DNA of 64,000 bases from NCBI RefSeq assembly GCF_050908995.1, contig NC_135120.1, positions 5,035,433-5,099,432 of the forward strand, given 5' to 3'. The notes under the pieces are model-generated. The model was not told where the DNA came from, made no database searches, and saw nothing but the letters and a program-made list of their open reading frames with translations. The DNA comes from Andrena cerasifolii. Taxonomy: Eukaryota; Arthropoda; Insecta; Hymenoptera; Andrenidae. Position numbers and translations under genes: made by a program. This document shows, one piece after another, positions 23,706 to 34,919 of this stretch (position 1 is the first letter of the stretch; each line of letters starts with the position of its first letter).

Positions 23706-25612
23706 TACTACGGTATGACCCAACCACCGGAATGAACCAAAATTTTGAGGGGTTGGGCGGGAGGGGGAGAGAATCTCTAACATCAAATTTTAGCTGCGGG
23801 TATTTGTTAGTTTCTGAGATATTAATAAAAACGGATATACTTCCGAAAGGGACCGGTGGCCGATCGAGATGAGGTTTGGGGGGACGGGTGGGGAGGGGAT
23901 GTGAACCCTAAATCTAAAATTGTAGCTTCGGGTATTTATTAGTTTCCGAAATATTAATAAAAAATTGTTAATTTTGTTTGGAAATTTTTTTTGGATGTTG
24001 GTGCAGGCCCTACGCGGGAGCCCTTCCGTCCCCCTATTTTTTATTTTTGAAATTTTGTAACCACAGTCTCATTTTTAGCATCGCCAAACTTACATCGGAT
24101 CGCTACCAAGCTTTGCGCGCCCGCGAGCGGGCGCGCGCCCCCCGCACTGTTCTGGCCCCAACCAATACTAATTCCCGGGACAAATTGGAAAGTGGAATGC
24201 GTTGTGTCGGAATAAGGGCAATATCGTAACTTGATGATGAAGCCATTGTAATAAATATTGAAACTAAGTACGTGAGAAAAGAGCAAAGGCCTCAACAACA
24301 ATTGCACTTGGCTTGGTGAAGACCGTTCGCGTCCAGTTTTTGTTACCGTATCCCTATACATACATGTTGAGGCCGATATCGCACATTGTATCGTCGGCTG
24401 CGAAACAGTCAACGGCGACGGGAAGATGGTTGTGTTAGTAACGTCTGTATAGGTAGATTTCAATGTATTATGCCGAGTTTTTTTTATTAATATCTCAGAA
24501 CCTAACAAATACCCGCAGCTAAAATTTTAAACTAGGGGTTCTCTCCTCCTCTCGCCCAACTCCTCAAAATTTCGGATTATTCCGGTGGTTGGGTCATATC
24601 TTAGTACAGCCAAAACTTTCGGCATAATACATTGAAATCTACCTATACAGACGTTACTAACACAACTATCTTCCCGTCGCCGTTGACTGTTTCACAGCCG
24701 ACGATACAATGTACGCAGGGTTGCCAGATCTTCGGCATTCAGCCGGAGTCTCAGGTTTCGAACCGTTGTTTCCGGCCTCAGGCAGGCACAATAAAAATCT
24801 CCGGCAGAATATTAGCGAATTCGGCAGGCACGCACTTGCACTGGTATAGCATGCCATAAAGAAATAAGAAACTTTAAATTTGTAACAAATTCTAATATTT
24901 ATAATACTTTTATTATTATTACTCCTTTATAAGAAGTCATTATTACAATGAATTTTAGATATCTGTTTTCTTATTGGCCGTCCCCCCCCCCCCGGCCGAC
25001 TGCAATCCTCAACGAAGTTGAAATCTCTCGCAAAAGATCAGGCCTGATCTGGCAACCCTGAATGAACGATATCGGCCTCAAAATGTATGTGTAGGGATAC
25101 GGTAACAAAAACTGGACGCGGACGGTCTTTACCAAGCCAAGTGCAATTGTTGTTGAGCCCTTTGCTTTTTTGTCACGTACTTAGTTTCAATATTTATTAC
25201 AATGGCTTCATCATCAAATTACGATATTGTCCTTATTCCGACACAACGCATTTCACTTTCTAACTTGTACCGGGAATTAATATTGGTTGGGGCTAGAATA
25301 AATATTGCGGGGGGCGCACGCCCGCGAGCGGGCGTGTAAAGCATGCTAGCGAACCGATGTGAGTTTGGCGATGCTAAAAATGAGACTGTGGTTATAAAAT
25401 TTCAAAAATAAAAAATAGGGAGACGGAAGGACTCCCGGGTAAGGCCTGCAGCAACGTCCAAAAAAATTTCCAAAAAAATGAACAACTTTTTATTAATATT
25501 TCGGAAACTAACAAATACCCGCAGCTAAAATTTTATATTAGAGATTCTCTCCCCCTCCCGCCCAACCCCTCAAAATTTCGGTTCATTCCGGTGGTTGGGT
25601 CATACCGTAGTA
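23706..25612. repeat. 1.9-kb multi-level palindrome
   Basis: Outer ends TACTACGGTATGACCCAACC and its complement (to 25612). Further facing pairs: about 24190-24370 with 25075-25240, and 24383-24480 with 24617-24712. The centre is split by the element 24716-25060. Arms contain the dispersed GTAGCTTCGGG/CCCGCAGCTAAAA family. Confidence 0.85.
24716..25060. mobile_element. TIR element 'CAGGGTTGCCAGATC'
   Basis: Ends CAGGGTTGCCAGATC and GATCTGGCAACCCTG; about 345 bp, nested near the centre of the large palindrome. CAGGGTTGCCA-type ends also border 33773-34118. Confidence 0.8.
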
Positions 25613-25782
25613 CAGCCATTGTATTTTATTCTTTTGTATTTTCTATTGTAACGCTATGCTACTTTGTGCTGTTGTAAATTCTCCTACTTACTACTATTTG
25701 CAGCGTTCTTACTGCATATGAAATATTGACGAAGATATCATTCACAACTGTGTAAAAACAGTCAATTCGACACATAGCGATC

Positions 25783-28700
25783 ATGGAACAAATGATCGCT
25801 TTAAGTACGCAAAATCCATTGACTTTATTAGTAAAGTTTGGAATGATGGCGTGGAACGACACGTGTGGCCAAGAAAATTGTTCTGGACACGGAGAATGCC
25901 ACAATGGTACTTGCTTATGCGAGGTAATATTCTTAACAACTCTAATAGATTTTTCATTCTGTCCTTTGTAATTATAAATACTTTTTTTATCCTTGTTCTT
26001 CGTAGATTCAATTTGACGGCTTAGAATGTCATGTTCCGAATTTGAGCTATTACATTGCGTTTGCAACTATATTCTTCATGCTGGCATTTGTGTGCCTGAT
26101 ACAACTCATCATGTGTATCATTGCCGAATGGCAGAAAATGAAAGCACCATCATTTCTTAGAGCTTGTAGAGTGACGACACAGAAAGTTTTATATTTTATT
26201 GTGTTTTTGGCGTCGCTAATTCGTGGTGCATATTTTACATCTCCGGTAAGTGAAAAAATTACTATTATAATATACGTAACATTTGTTGACCCGTTTAAAC
26301 TATGGTGATCTTATTTCTCTATAGACTGCATTCAAGGAAGGATGGTCTAAAAGTTTATTATCCGCGTATTATCCACTTGTTTTAAGTGGATCGTCGTTAA
26401 TCGTTTGTTTTTGGGCTGAAGTATTTCATCTGAGAAACATGTCATGGGACAAGCCGCAGTTTCTTTCAAAATCATTTATGGGTTTTGTTATATTTAACGC
26501 GCTGACATATTCTCTGCTGTTGGCAGAATTTATAACAGCTCAAATATATTCAGAGGAGGATCAGGTATATTAAAGATGGGTCTAGTCCTTTCACGACGTG
26601 AAAACCAGAGGGTTGTATCCAGGGGTTGAAACGGTTCCGAGCGTAACTGTTTCAAACTGTTGTATATCGGTTCTGACTCAAACAGTTATGAACAACCGAT
26701 ATTCTGAATAACTGTTATAAGTAACCGAAATTTATGGCTATATCGATTTCGGTTACGGTTCTGCAGAACCGATATTATATCGGTTCCGTAACGGTTATAT
26801 ATCGGTTTTATAACAGTAATGTATCCTATCTGTTACGCATCGGGTATGCGTAGCACGTTCCAAAATATTTACGGTCAATGTCACATTTTTTTTAATGGAA
26901 ATTCGATTTGTTTATAAGTCTTTTTATCGCTGGGCCACTCTATCTGGTGTAGTGGCGGATTTACACCTGGGCCCTTGCTTAAAAGGTCCCACCAAGGCTC
27001 CATCCTTAAAAAAAAATATGATTTTAAAATTTTATCCAAACACTTTTTTTCTATACTTTTCTGTATATTTACCCTCTTTTAGTAAACTACCGCTCCATTT
27101 TTCGGAAAAATGGGCCCCTCCACGTTTGCCACCTGGGCCTCTTTTCTTAAATCCGCCACTGATCTGGTGTCTCTTTTCAAAACTCCATCAATGCAGGAAA
27201 AGCCGAAATGAAAGACAGCGTTTGTAAATTAAGTATTGAAAAGAGAGATTCTAGATAGAGAGGCTCAGCGATGAAGGATCTTATAAACAAACGCGAAGAG
27301 CGATTCTCTGGGTCGAAAGGTTTAAGACCAATTGGCCAGAGTCACTTTTATTCCTGAGCTAGTGGCGAGCACGTGGAATTTAATACAAAAAGTATTATAT
27401 TTCGCAGCAAGACACGTTTTCGTTTTCGAGACACTGTCTTTATTTAAAAAAAAAGTTAATAATCTACATAATTAATATAAAACTAGTAGTAAGTTTGTAC
27501 ATATTAGGAAAGTTATTGTTGTTAGTGTTAGCAGTACTTAAATCAAGTGTCAAATTAATATTAGTCGCAGTGTGTAATAGTTATTAGTGATATTTAAAAA
27601 CATATCGACATAAAAGGGCCAAAAGAAATGCGACATTGTTCTCAAGTATTTTGAAACGTGCGATGACAGAATGAAAATGCGATGTATAGTTGGAAGTTGC
27701 TCTGCAACAATTTCGGTATGTATATACAATTTACTTTGTTTAAATTTTTAGACACTTAGGGGGGTACGCCACATTAATAAGTGTTTAACTTAAACGTAAC
27801 TTAAAAAAAAAAATTATTTCAAACTACTTCTGAGAATCAATTTATTCTTCACAGATTTATTATTTAATCATAATTTAAAAGGCGCTTACGCATGGTTGAG
27901 GCGAGCTCAGCCCATAGCGAGAGTTTACTGTATAACCGATATAATATCGGTTCTGTGGAACCGGAATCGAAACCGATATAAGCCAGAATCGTTTTCACTC
28001 GTAACTGTTTCAAGATTATTTCGGTTCTCATAACTGTTTCGAGAACCGAAACCGATATCATAACTGTTTTCAACCCCTGGTTCTATCTGACTTTTAGCAC
28101 ATTTTTCAGGGCAACATTCTTAAAGTTTAAAACTTTCAGTAAACACAAGCAAAATAAACATACCTTATTTCTATATTAGAATCTGACAACTTTATGTTAA
28201 AATGTTTAACACAACATTTTACGAAACATTTTTTATTAATTTGTTACATTCACGTAGAACCTTTTGGTACTGAAACATGACTCCCGCTTATTTCCAAAGG
28301 GCTCGTCATTTTAAAATGCAGGTTCCTTTTTCTCCTAAAAATGATCATATAATCATACAATCATATAATCATTTTTAGGAGAAAAAGGAACCTGCAGACA
28401 TGAATATTTTTCCATTTTTTTTTTACAGTTGTGTTTGGTTAATCAAAAGACAACTATCCCGCACCCAGGCCAACTGAAAATTCAAATTTAAATTTTCCGC
28501 TCCGCCATAATGGGCAGTTAGATTATAAACGTTTAGTTTACGCTTATAAAAGAAACAACTAACATTTCCCCTAAGTAGTCCTATAAGCTTTTGGAAATCA
28601 AAGCATACAACCAAAGTTTTACTGTCTCTTTCTTTTTTTATTTCATCTCTCATGAATGTTTTTTCAACCACATGATTTTTATATTTTTGTACCAATTCAT

Positions 28701-31700
28701 TTGTCAATTTGTTGTTTGTTTTAACCATTATACAGGTACTCCTCACACAAATTATATCTGTCGGATTCAGGGGATTTTCACTAAAGTCACACTCTTCTTC
28801 TGAATAGCCAGCTTTACATGGCCGGTCCAAACCTTCGGGCTGCTTGGCACGTCCTACGTGCTGCCCTAGAACGCGCGCTTGGAGCGTGATGTTCAAAGCG
28901 CAACACTCTGAACGCGCGCGCCAGATCCACAGGTTTGGAGCGTGGCATGTCCGCCGGGCGGACAGTTCAGTGAGACGCGCCACGCTACGCCAACTGCATC
29001 GCTGACATCGTGCAAGTAAAAATGTCTTTGATAAAAACAGCGAAGAACTCGCGCGATCGCTTGCAGTGTATTGCATGCTTATTTTAAAGCAGAAGAGCAA
29101 CAACATAAAACAAGAATATGGGTCAAGAGATAGCGTGAAGACAGAGATCGCACAGTGGTCTAGAGGGTGGCCAAAATTCAATTTCTCAACTTCAACTTTA
29201 CAATGTAATTTTTTTTTGTATGAATTGACAACTCTCCAGTGCTTCTAAATCTGCATACCTTTCTTCTTTCAGATGATTCTTTGATTAGATATAATATTAC
29301 GAAGACAAAGTTATGAAATTTTATGTGAATCTAATTGTTTTAATTACTCATTATAGAACATCAAAATACGTGTTTGTATTATACAGTTATATAGGTAAAG
29401 AAGTATATTTCACTTATTTATATGTGCCATAAGCATTTTTTAGTCGATGTACAAAGAGTGCAATGTTTATATCAATTTAAACTTGGAGAAGGCTTATAAA
29501 AAAATGATTAAGAGTGATTAACGTCGGACATTTCTTACATGAAAGCTTACACAATTGCTAACAAGAGCACGCAAATTTCAAGTGCAGTCTCCTGCAGTCT
29601 TCAATTTTATGCAGACCTTTAGAAATGACGCTCGAGGTATTTGGGCGTCTTAGACGCGTGTAGCTGCATACCCGCTTGAGTAGCGATTTGGAAGGCACGG
29701 ACGTTGTCAGATGTTTTCATTGCGTGTATATGTATAATACTTATTTATTTGTTTAGTTAAATATAATATTAGAGCTGCTTCTTTTCAAAAATATAAGTAT
29801 TTAATTGAATTCCGTGATAAAACAATAATTTGTGCGGAAAAAATTGATATTTAATTTTCGCCACGATTTTTTTTGTTAATAATAATAGTGTTTTTTTTAT
29901 TAATAATTTACGATAAATAGTCAAATTATATAATAGAAAATGAATTTTGCATTGGAAAAAAATCGAAATAAATGTGTTTTCAATTTTGGCTATAAATTTG
30001 AAACCGCCATCTTGAATTTTGAATTTTTAGCGTAAGATTCGTTATCAGGGACCTCAAAACCCCTTGATCACCAAGTTTGAGAAAAATTAAAATTTTGGCC
30101 GGTAAAAGTAGGTATCCGGACCACTGTGGATCGCCACGGTTTTAGTTTTCACAGACAGGGGAAACTTCTGTAAATTGCGACAAATTGTTCCAAACTGTCT
30201 TTGGATCACATTTTCACTGCTATACCTATGAAATACCATCTGGCGCGTGGCACGTTAATCACATCAGAACGTGTAAAGGACAAGTTCAGACCTGCACTCC
30301 AGACGCGCGGGCCGGGAACGCGTGATCGTCCTTTATCACGTTGGAGACTTTACACGTACAGTTTTGGAGCGTACGCCTGGAATGTACGCTCCAAAACTGT
30401 GAGAAAAACTGTCCGTCTAAAGCTGGCTAAATAAGTTTGTATTATACAGGGTCATCCATTAAAAGTGCAACCTACGCTCGCGCGCGCGAACATGTAAAAT
30501 GGCAACAGCGCCTTACGGACGCATTCCACTGCAACCATGCACCGACCCCACGTTCGGAGAGCTGCCAGTGACCGGTGGACAACAGTGATGCCCGAGCTTC
30601 GAAAATTTTAGGATGGTCTCTTTGAAATTAACGTCGCAAAGAGCTATTGGGAATTTCCCGGTCCAGGGAATCGAGGCGCGCGCTCCGCTTTTATGATCGG
30701 TTTACTACTCGCACCCCAGATTACTGTAATAAGGTTTGAAAACAATATCGACTGGTCTCGTACCCGTCTCAATTTAAAAATTTTTAGCTTCAACAGGGTT
30801 GACCGCGGCGCTACACCCTTGTACGGAGAGATTTTTCGCCACCTGCGTGTAAAGGCCACAGTAATGGCGCATCATTCCAAAAAATGAAATTAACGGAAGC
30901 CGGTATAGGCGTGGTGTTGAGTAGCTAAAACATTCAGACACAAAAATTCTAGAAAAAATCATTAGTCATTAGTTACCCCTTACGTCTGATCTAGGTATGC
31001 ACTGCATTAAGGATACAATCATAAAAAAGAAAACCAGAACAATAAATTCTGAGGTCTGCAGAACGAACACATAATTGAATAAAAATTTAATTTTTCAATT
31101 TATGAAAGTAATGATACAGAAACAACTAGCCTATTGTTTATCAACACCATGAATTTTAAAAACAGCATTAAATACAGTATCAAATAAACAGTTTGCAAAT
31201 GCTTTTCACAACAATTATGGTTAAAAAATTGATAAAAGAAAATTTAAGTGAACGTAAAATATTTTAAATTATCCATCATTAAGAGAGAATAATTTTTCCT
31301 CATTTTTCGGCGCAAATTGCATTCCGATATCTTTTATAGTTAAGAAGTTATTCGAAAAAGGCCCCAAATTCTTCAACCCCGGTCGGGAAATTTCGTATAG
31401 CTCTTTGCGACGGTAATTTGAAAGAGACTATCCTAAAATTTTCGAAGCTCGGACATCACTGCTGTCCAGCGGTCGCTGGCAACCCTCCGAACACCGGACC
31501 GGTGAATGGTTGTAGTCGCATGCGTCCGTGAGGCGGTGTTGCCATTTTCTTCTGTTCGCGCGCGCGTAGGTTGCAGTTTTAACGGATGACCCTGTATTAG
31601 GCCTAGGTAAAGCTATTTTAGAAAATGTTTAAACTTTTATAAAAACCAATAAGAGAACGCAAAACAATACAATTCTATTTCAAAATAGAATCATTTAGTT

Positions 31701-34700
31701 CTCTGTGCTGCCACTTTACATAGAACTAAATTTGCCTTAGGATAACTCAAACAATATTATTTGGAATAGAACGAAAATTTGTGGAAAATATGAAGACTAT
31801 CTCGAAGAATAATTTTCAAACAAAAAGTGCAAAAATGAAGAAACTGGTTCTATCTGAGAACCCTCTGGTTTTCACGTCGCGATTTATCAACTTAATTATG
31901 TTTCCTTATTCTTTAAATAGAGATTTTCTTTGGAGAGAAATTTCTTTAATGTATGCTGTACGTATTCTCTTTCAGAGCTTCTATACTCGTGTCTTTAATG
32001 GGTGTTACGCAGTTCTGCTATTTATTGTTGTGATTTTCTTCTTAATCTATGGAGTAGAAGTATTTTTTAAGGTATGATAGTTTACACAGAAATTAGATGT
32101 ATAAAAAATAAAAATACTGAGTTAGTAGGTGTATAAATATTATATTAAATCAAGTTTCTTTTAAGATTCGAGGTGGATTTTTGAGTGATGGTCAGAGTGC
32201 TATAAGCGTAAACAAACGTATGGTCGCTGACTTAAAAGTTAATGCCGAAGAACAAGTTACTGCGAAACTGTTTGATCCAGTTCCAAGTACATCGAACTCA
32301 TTGCAAGTGCAGCAACAAATAAATCTTTCCCAGCTCCATCAGTCTCGTGTTGGATTATTATCACAAGCATTCATGCTTTTCATTGTTGTTGGATTTCTGT
32401 GCAGCGAAACACTTAGCGAATTTTGGAAAACTAAGTAAATTCGAAGATAATATATATATAAATAACTATATCTCAGGTACTCAAGTTTCATTTATTCATT
32501 TATTTCTATTACAGGGTTCCTTTATACAGTAGGAATTGGCATGACGTTGTTTTCCGCGTGATTGAAGTCGGAGTAATACTGTGGTTCCCATGTGTGTTAT
32601 GGAACTGTTTTAGGTGTGTTTTTTATATTGGCATGAAAATTGACAGTATACTCAACTCAAGTTAAATTTGGTTTTTTGATATTACCTGGACGTAAATGTT
32701 TTTTCTATTTCAGTCCAGAACAATTGTGGATTTTAAATCCAAAGCGTATTTTCAAAAGACTAGACCAGTCAAAATATGTGAAAGAATTTGAATTACACGA
32801 CAAAAGCGGAGAACAGGATGCTGCACTTTTCTCAGATGGAACATCGATTAGTAATAAGGACTGTTGGATCTGTTACGATAGTGATAGGCAAGATGCTGGC
32901 CCATTAATACAGCCTTGCCAATGCAGGGGCGATGTTAGCGCCGTTCATCATAACTGTTTACGTCATTGGTTAGTCGAGGTAAGATAATAATATGTTAAAT
33001 TTTCAAGTGTTTTAATTTTTTTGCTAGGGTAGATGTCCCAATTACCGTGCCCTGTCCCAATTACCGCGCCTTTATGCTTAAAGAAGCCGTACAAAAAAAC
33101 TCGCATAAATAAGTACGGAAAGAAATTTTTTTAATTAAGTTAAACTATTAATGTATGTGTTACAAACCAGAAGGCTGCATTTTTAAACAATTAAAGCATA
33201 GTAAAAAAAAATTAAAAATGCATATGAAGATGTCGATGGATTTACCTGAATCCTTACCGGGAACGGTAAGGAACACGTACATTACAGCAGTGATTAAATT
33301 GATAATTATCATGATTTGCACTTATGTAAAGTGTAGATTATATCATAATCTGGTTCAAATTTTATGAAGAAATAGTAAAATGAGCACTTTTGAAACGTTT
33401 TCGTATTTTTAAAGTGAATCCGGTAATTGGGACAGGAATTTAACGCTTGTCCCTATTATCCCAGATAGCATACGTCGTCTACAAGCCGTCTTTAAGACGT
33501 CTTTCAGACTTTCAAGACGTCTTAAAGATGGCTTATAGACGACCTGTGCTATCTGGGTATCGTGTCCCTCGAATCCCACTGGCTCCCTCTGTAACTTCTA
33601 CACCTAACCTTACTTTCGTTTCTCAGAACGAGTGAACAGAAATTTATATTTGCATATTTTGCTTTTGTAATGAAAATGTCATATTAAAATTACATAAAAA
33701 CCCCTCTCGTAGAGCAAAAAAATGTTTTGAGCAGTTCAAAGTTCAAAGACATAACCTAACCGCGGAAACGCCGGGGTTGCCACCCCTCCGGTTTTGGCCC
33801 GGAGACTCCGGGGTTGAAGCAAATCTCCGGGCTCCGGTTTTACTGGAAAAATCTCCGGGTTGTAGAAAAAAATGAGATAATAAGAAATTGTGGTATTATA
33901 GAATGGTATCAATTTTATATATAATAAAAGTTATTAATTAAAAAAACATATACATTTAAATTCTGAATTGGTTGAGCTTAAAAGAGTTGCACATCTGTTT
34001 TCCGGATATTCGGGAACAAAACTTTTTTGCTTTTTCCATCTCCGGGTTTATATTCGAATCTCCGGGTTAGAATGTGTGGCACTCCGGGATTTATATGGTG
34101 ATAAAAGGTGGCAACCCTGGAGAACGCTATTTAAAAAAGGGCGCGGTAATTAGGGGCACGGGAATAGGGACAACGCATTTTTCAGGGCACGGTAATTGGG
34201 ACAAAAACATGTATTTTTATTTCAATTAAAAAGAATATGAAAAATTAACATTTTCAACCCGAAAAATGCCTTAATAAAGAGAAAAGTTTAAAACACCAAT
34301 ATAAATTTTCACCAAGCAAAATTAAAGTAAGAGAAGTCAGTAATTAATTCCTTCGCGAGCAAGTCGGCGTCAAAGCACGGTAATTGGGACATCTACCCTA
34401 TGCTGTTGCACATGATGTCGTTTTCTTTTTTGCTTGTTTAGAGCTCTGTGAACGCTGATAACCTCCTCTGCAAAGTATGCGGCGCCAGGTATAACGTCGA
34501 ACATGCAAATAGGCTGGATTGGCAGAATAGTATAACTTCGCGTCATTGTTTGCAAACTATTGCTATTGTCACGACAATGTGTGGATCATCAGCTGCTGCC
34601 TGGACACTTATTCAATTAGTAGAGGGTCCTATTATTAGAATGCTTGCAGCTGGTACAGCATTATTGGTGATGTATGTTTGCATAAGGTAAGTTACAAGTG

Positions 34701-34919
34701 GTTGTGAATTTTAATACCCAATACTTTTATATTAGAATTACATTAATCGAAACACTTATCTTTAGGTTTTTAAGTTTGAATACAGTAGTGGCATATCAAC
34801 GTGCCAAGATCTCATCTTTAAATATTATTAGCTCTGACAATAATGGAACTGCACACGTTTCTACTATCAGTCACACGGTTTGTGTGGACTTGGCGAAATC
34901 TGAAACAGCTACGATATAA
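25783..34919 (+). CDS. Multi-pass membrane RING-CH (MARCH-type) E3 ubiquitin ligase with EGF-like module
   Basis: Nine exons: 25783-25923, 26006-26245, 26325-26564, 31976-32071, 32166-32434, 32515-32613, 32714-32978, 34442-34686, 34766-34919. All are GT-AG and in phase; 582 residues. An EGF-like module has six cysteines at 28, 33, 39, 44, 46 and 55 (motif CSGHGECHNGTCLC). About seven membrane helices follow between residues 60 and 362. The RING-CH finger is C4HC3: Cys412, Cys415, Cys430, Cys432, His440, Cys443, Cys460, Cys463, with CWIC and VHHNCLRHWL visible. Two more helices and a short tail end it. An odd number of helices puts the EGF module in the lumen or outside and the RING in the cytosol, as expected for a membrane-bound ligase acting on membrane proteins. 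Substrate unknown. The start is the first Met after an in-frame stop; CTATTTGCAG upstream (25703) suggests a 5' UTR intron. Confidence 0.88.
26620..28079. mobile_element. hAT-like TIR element 'CAGGGGTTGAAA'
   Basis: Ends CAGGGGTTGAAA and TTTCAACCCCTG, with flanking 8-bp repeats GTTGTATC and GTTCTATC (one mismatch), as for hAT elements. Sub-terminal regions are rich in CCGATAT/ATATCGG motifs. Carries a nested element at 26951-27160. Lies in intron 3 of the RING-CH gene. Confidence 0.8.
26951..27160. mobile_element. Short TIR element 'AGTGGCGGATTTA'
   Basis: Same ends as 13279-13799. Flanked by ATCTGGTGT on both sides, so the insertion is recent enough to keep its target duplication. About 210 bp. 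Confidence 0.85.
28318..28395. repeat. Perfect hairpin, arms of about 27 bp
   Basis: GCAGGTTCCTTTTTCTCC followed by TAAAAATGAT faces its exact complement across an AT-rich spacer with ATAATCATACAATCATATAAT-type repeats. It lies just beyond the 3' end of the transposon-like frame at 28423-29181. Confidence 0.9.
28423..29181 (-). pseudogene. Possible transposon-derived protein fragment
   Basis: A 252-codon open frame. The C-terminal half, with VVCFDFQKLIGLLRGNVSCF and FYKRKLNVYNLTAHYGG, resembles a segment I recall from many uncharacterised insect proteins that appear transposon-linked (pattern FDLQK...YYKR-L-YNL--H). The N-terminal half is probably not coding. It sits antisense in intron 3 of the RING-CH gene, inside the span bounded by inverted GACGTGAAAACCAGAGGG ends (26591, 31882). 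No intact domain; family not certain. Confidence 0.45.
30445..31596. mobile_element. Foldback element 'TACAGGGTCATCC'
   Basis: Long TIRs of about 250 bp (30445-30695 and 31345-31596) beginning TACAGGGTCATCCATTAAAA and carrying GCGCGCGCGAAC. No transposase. In intron 3 of the RING-CH gene. Confidence 0.85.
33460..33557. mobile_element. 98-bp MITE 'CCCAGATAGCA'
   Basis: Ends CCCAGATAGCATACGTCGTC and GACGACCTGTGCTATCTGGG; interior AAGACGTC motifs. Miniature relative of 17829-19636. Confidence 0.85.
33773..34118. mobile_element. TIR element with CTCCGG repeats
   Basis: Ends GGGGTTGCCACC and GGTGGCAACCC. Interior has many CTCCGGG/CCCGGAG motifs. Boundaries approximate. Confidence 0.65.

Larger units (their letters stand above)
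33027..34398. mobile_element. TA-flanked TIR element 'GGGTAGATGTCCCAATTACC'
   Basis: Ends GGGTAGATGTCCCAATTACC and GGTAATTGGGACATCTACCC, flanked by TA. 1372 bp, non-coding, filling most of intron 7, between the RING-CH half-exons. It contains 33460-33557 and 33773-34118. Subterminal TGTCCCAATTACCG and GGTAATTGGGAC recur several times. Confidence 0.85.

Noticed and set aside
28834..29181. N-terminal half of the 252-codon frame as coding
   Set aside because: GC-rich, Arg/Cys-rich translation with no similarity recognised; only the C-terminal half looks protein-like.
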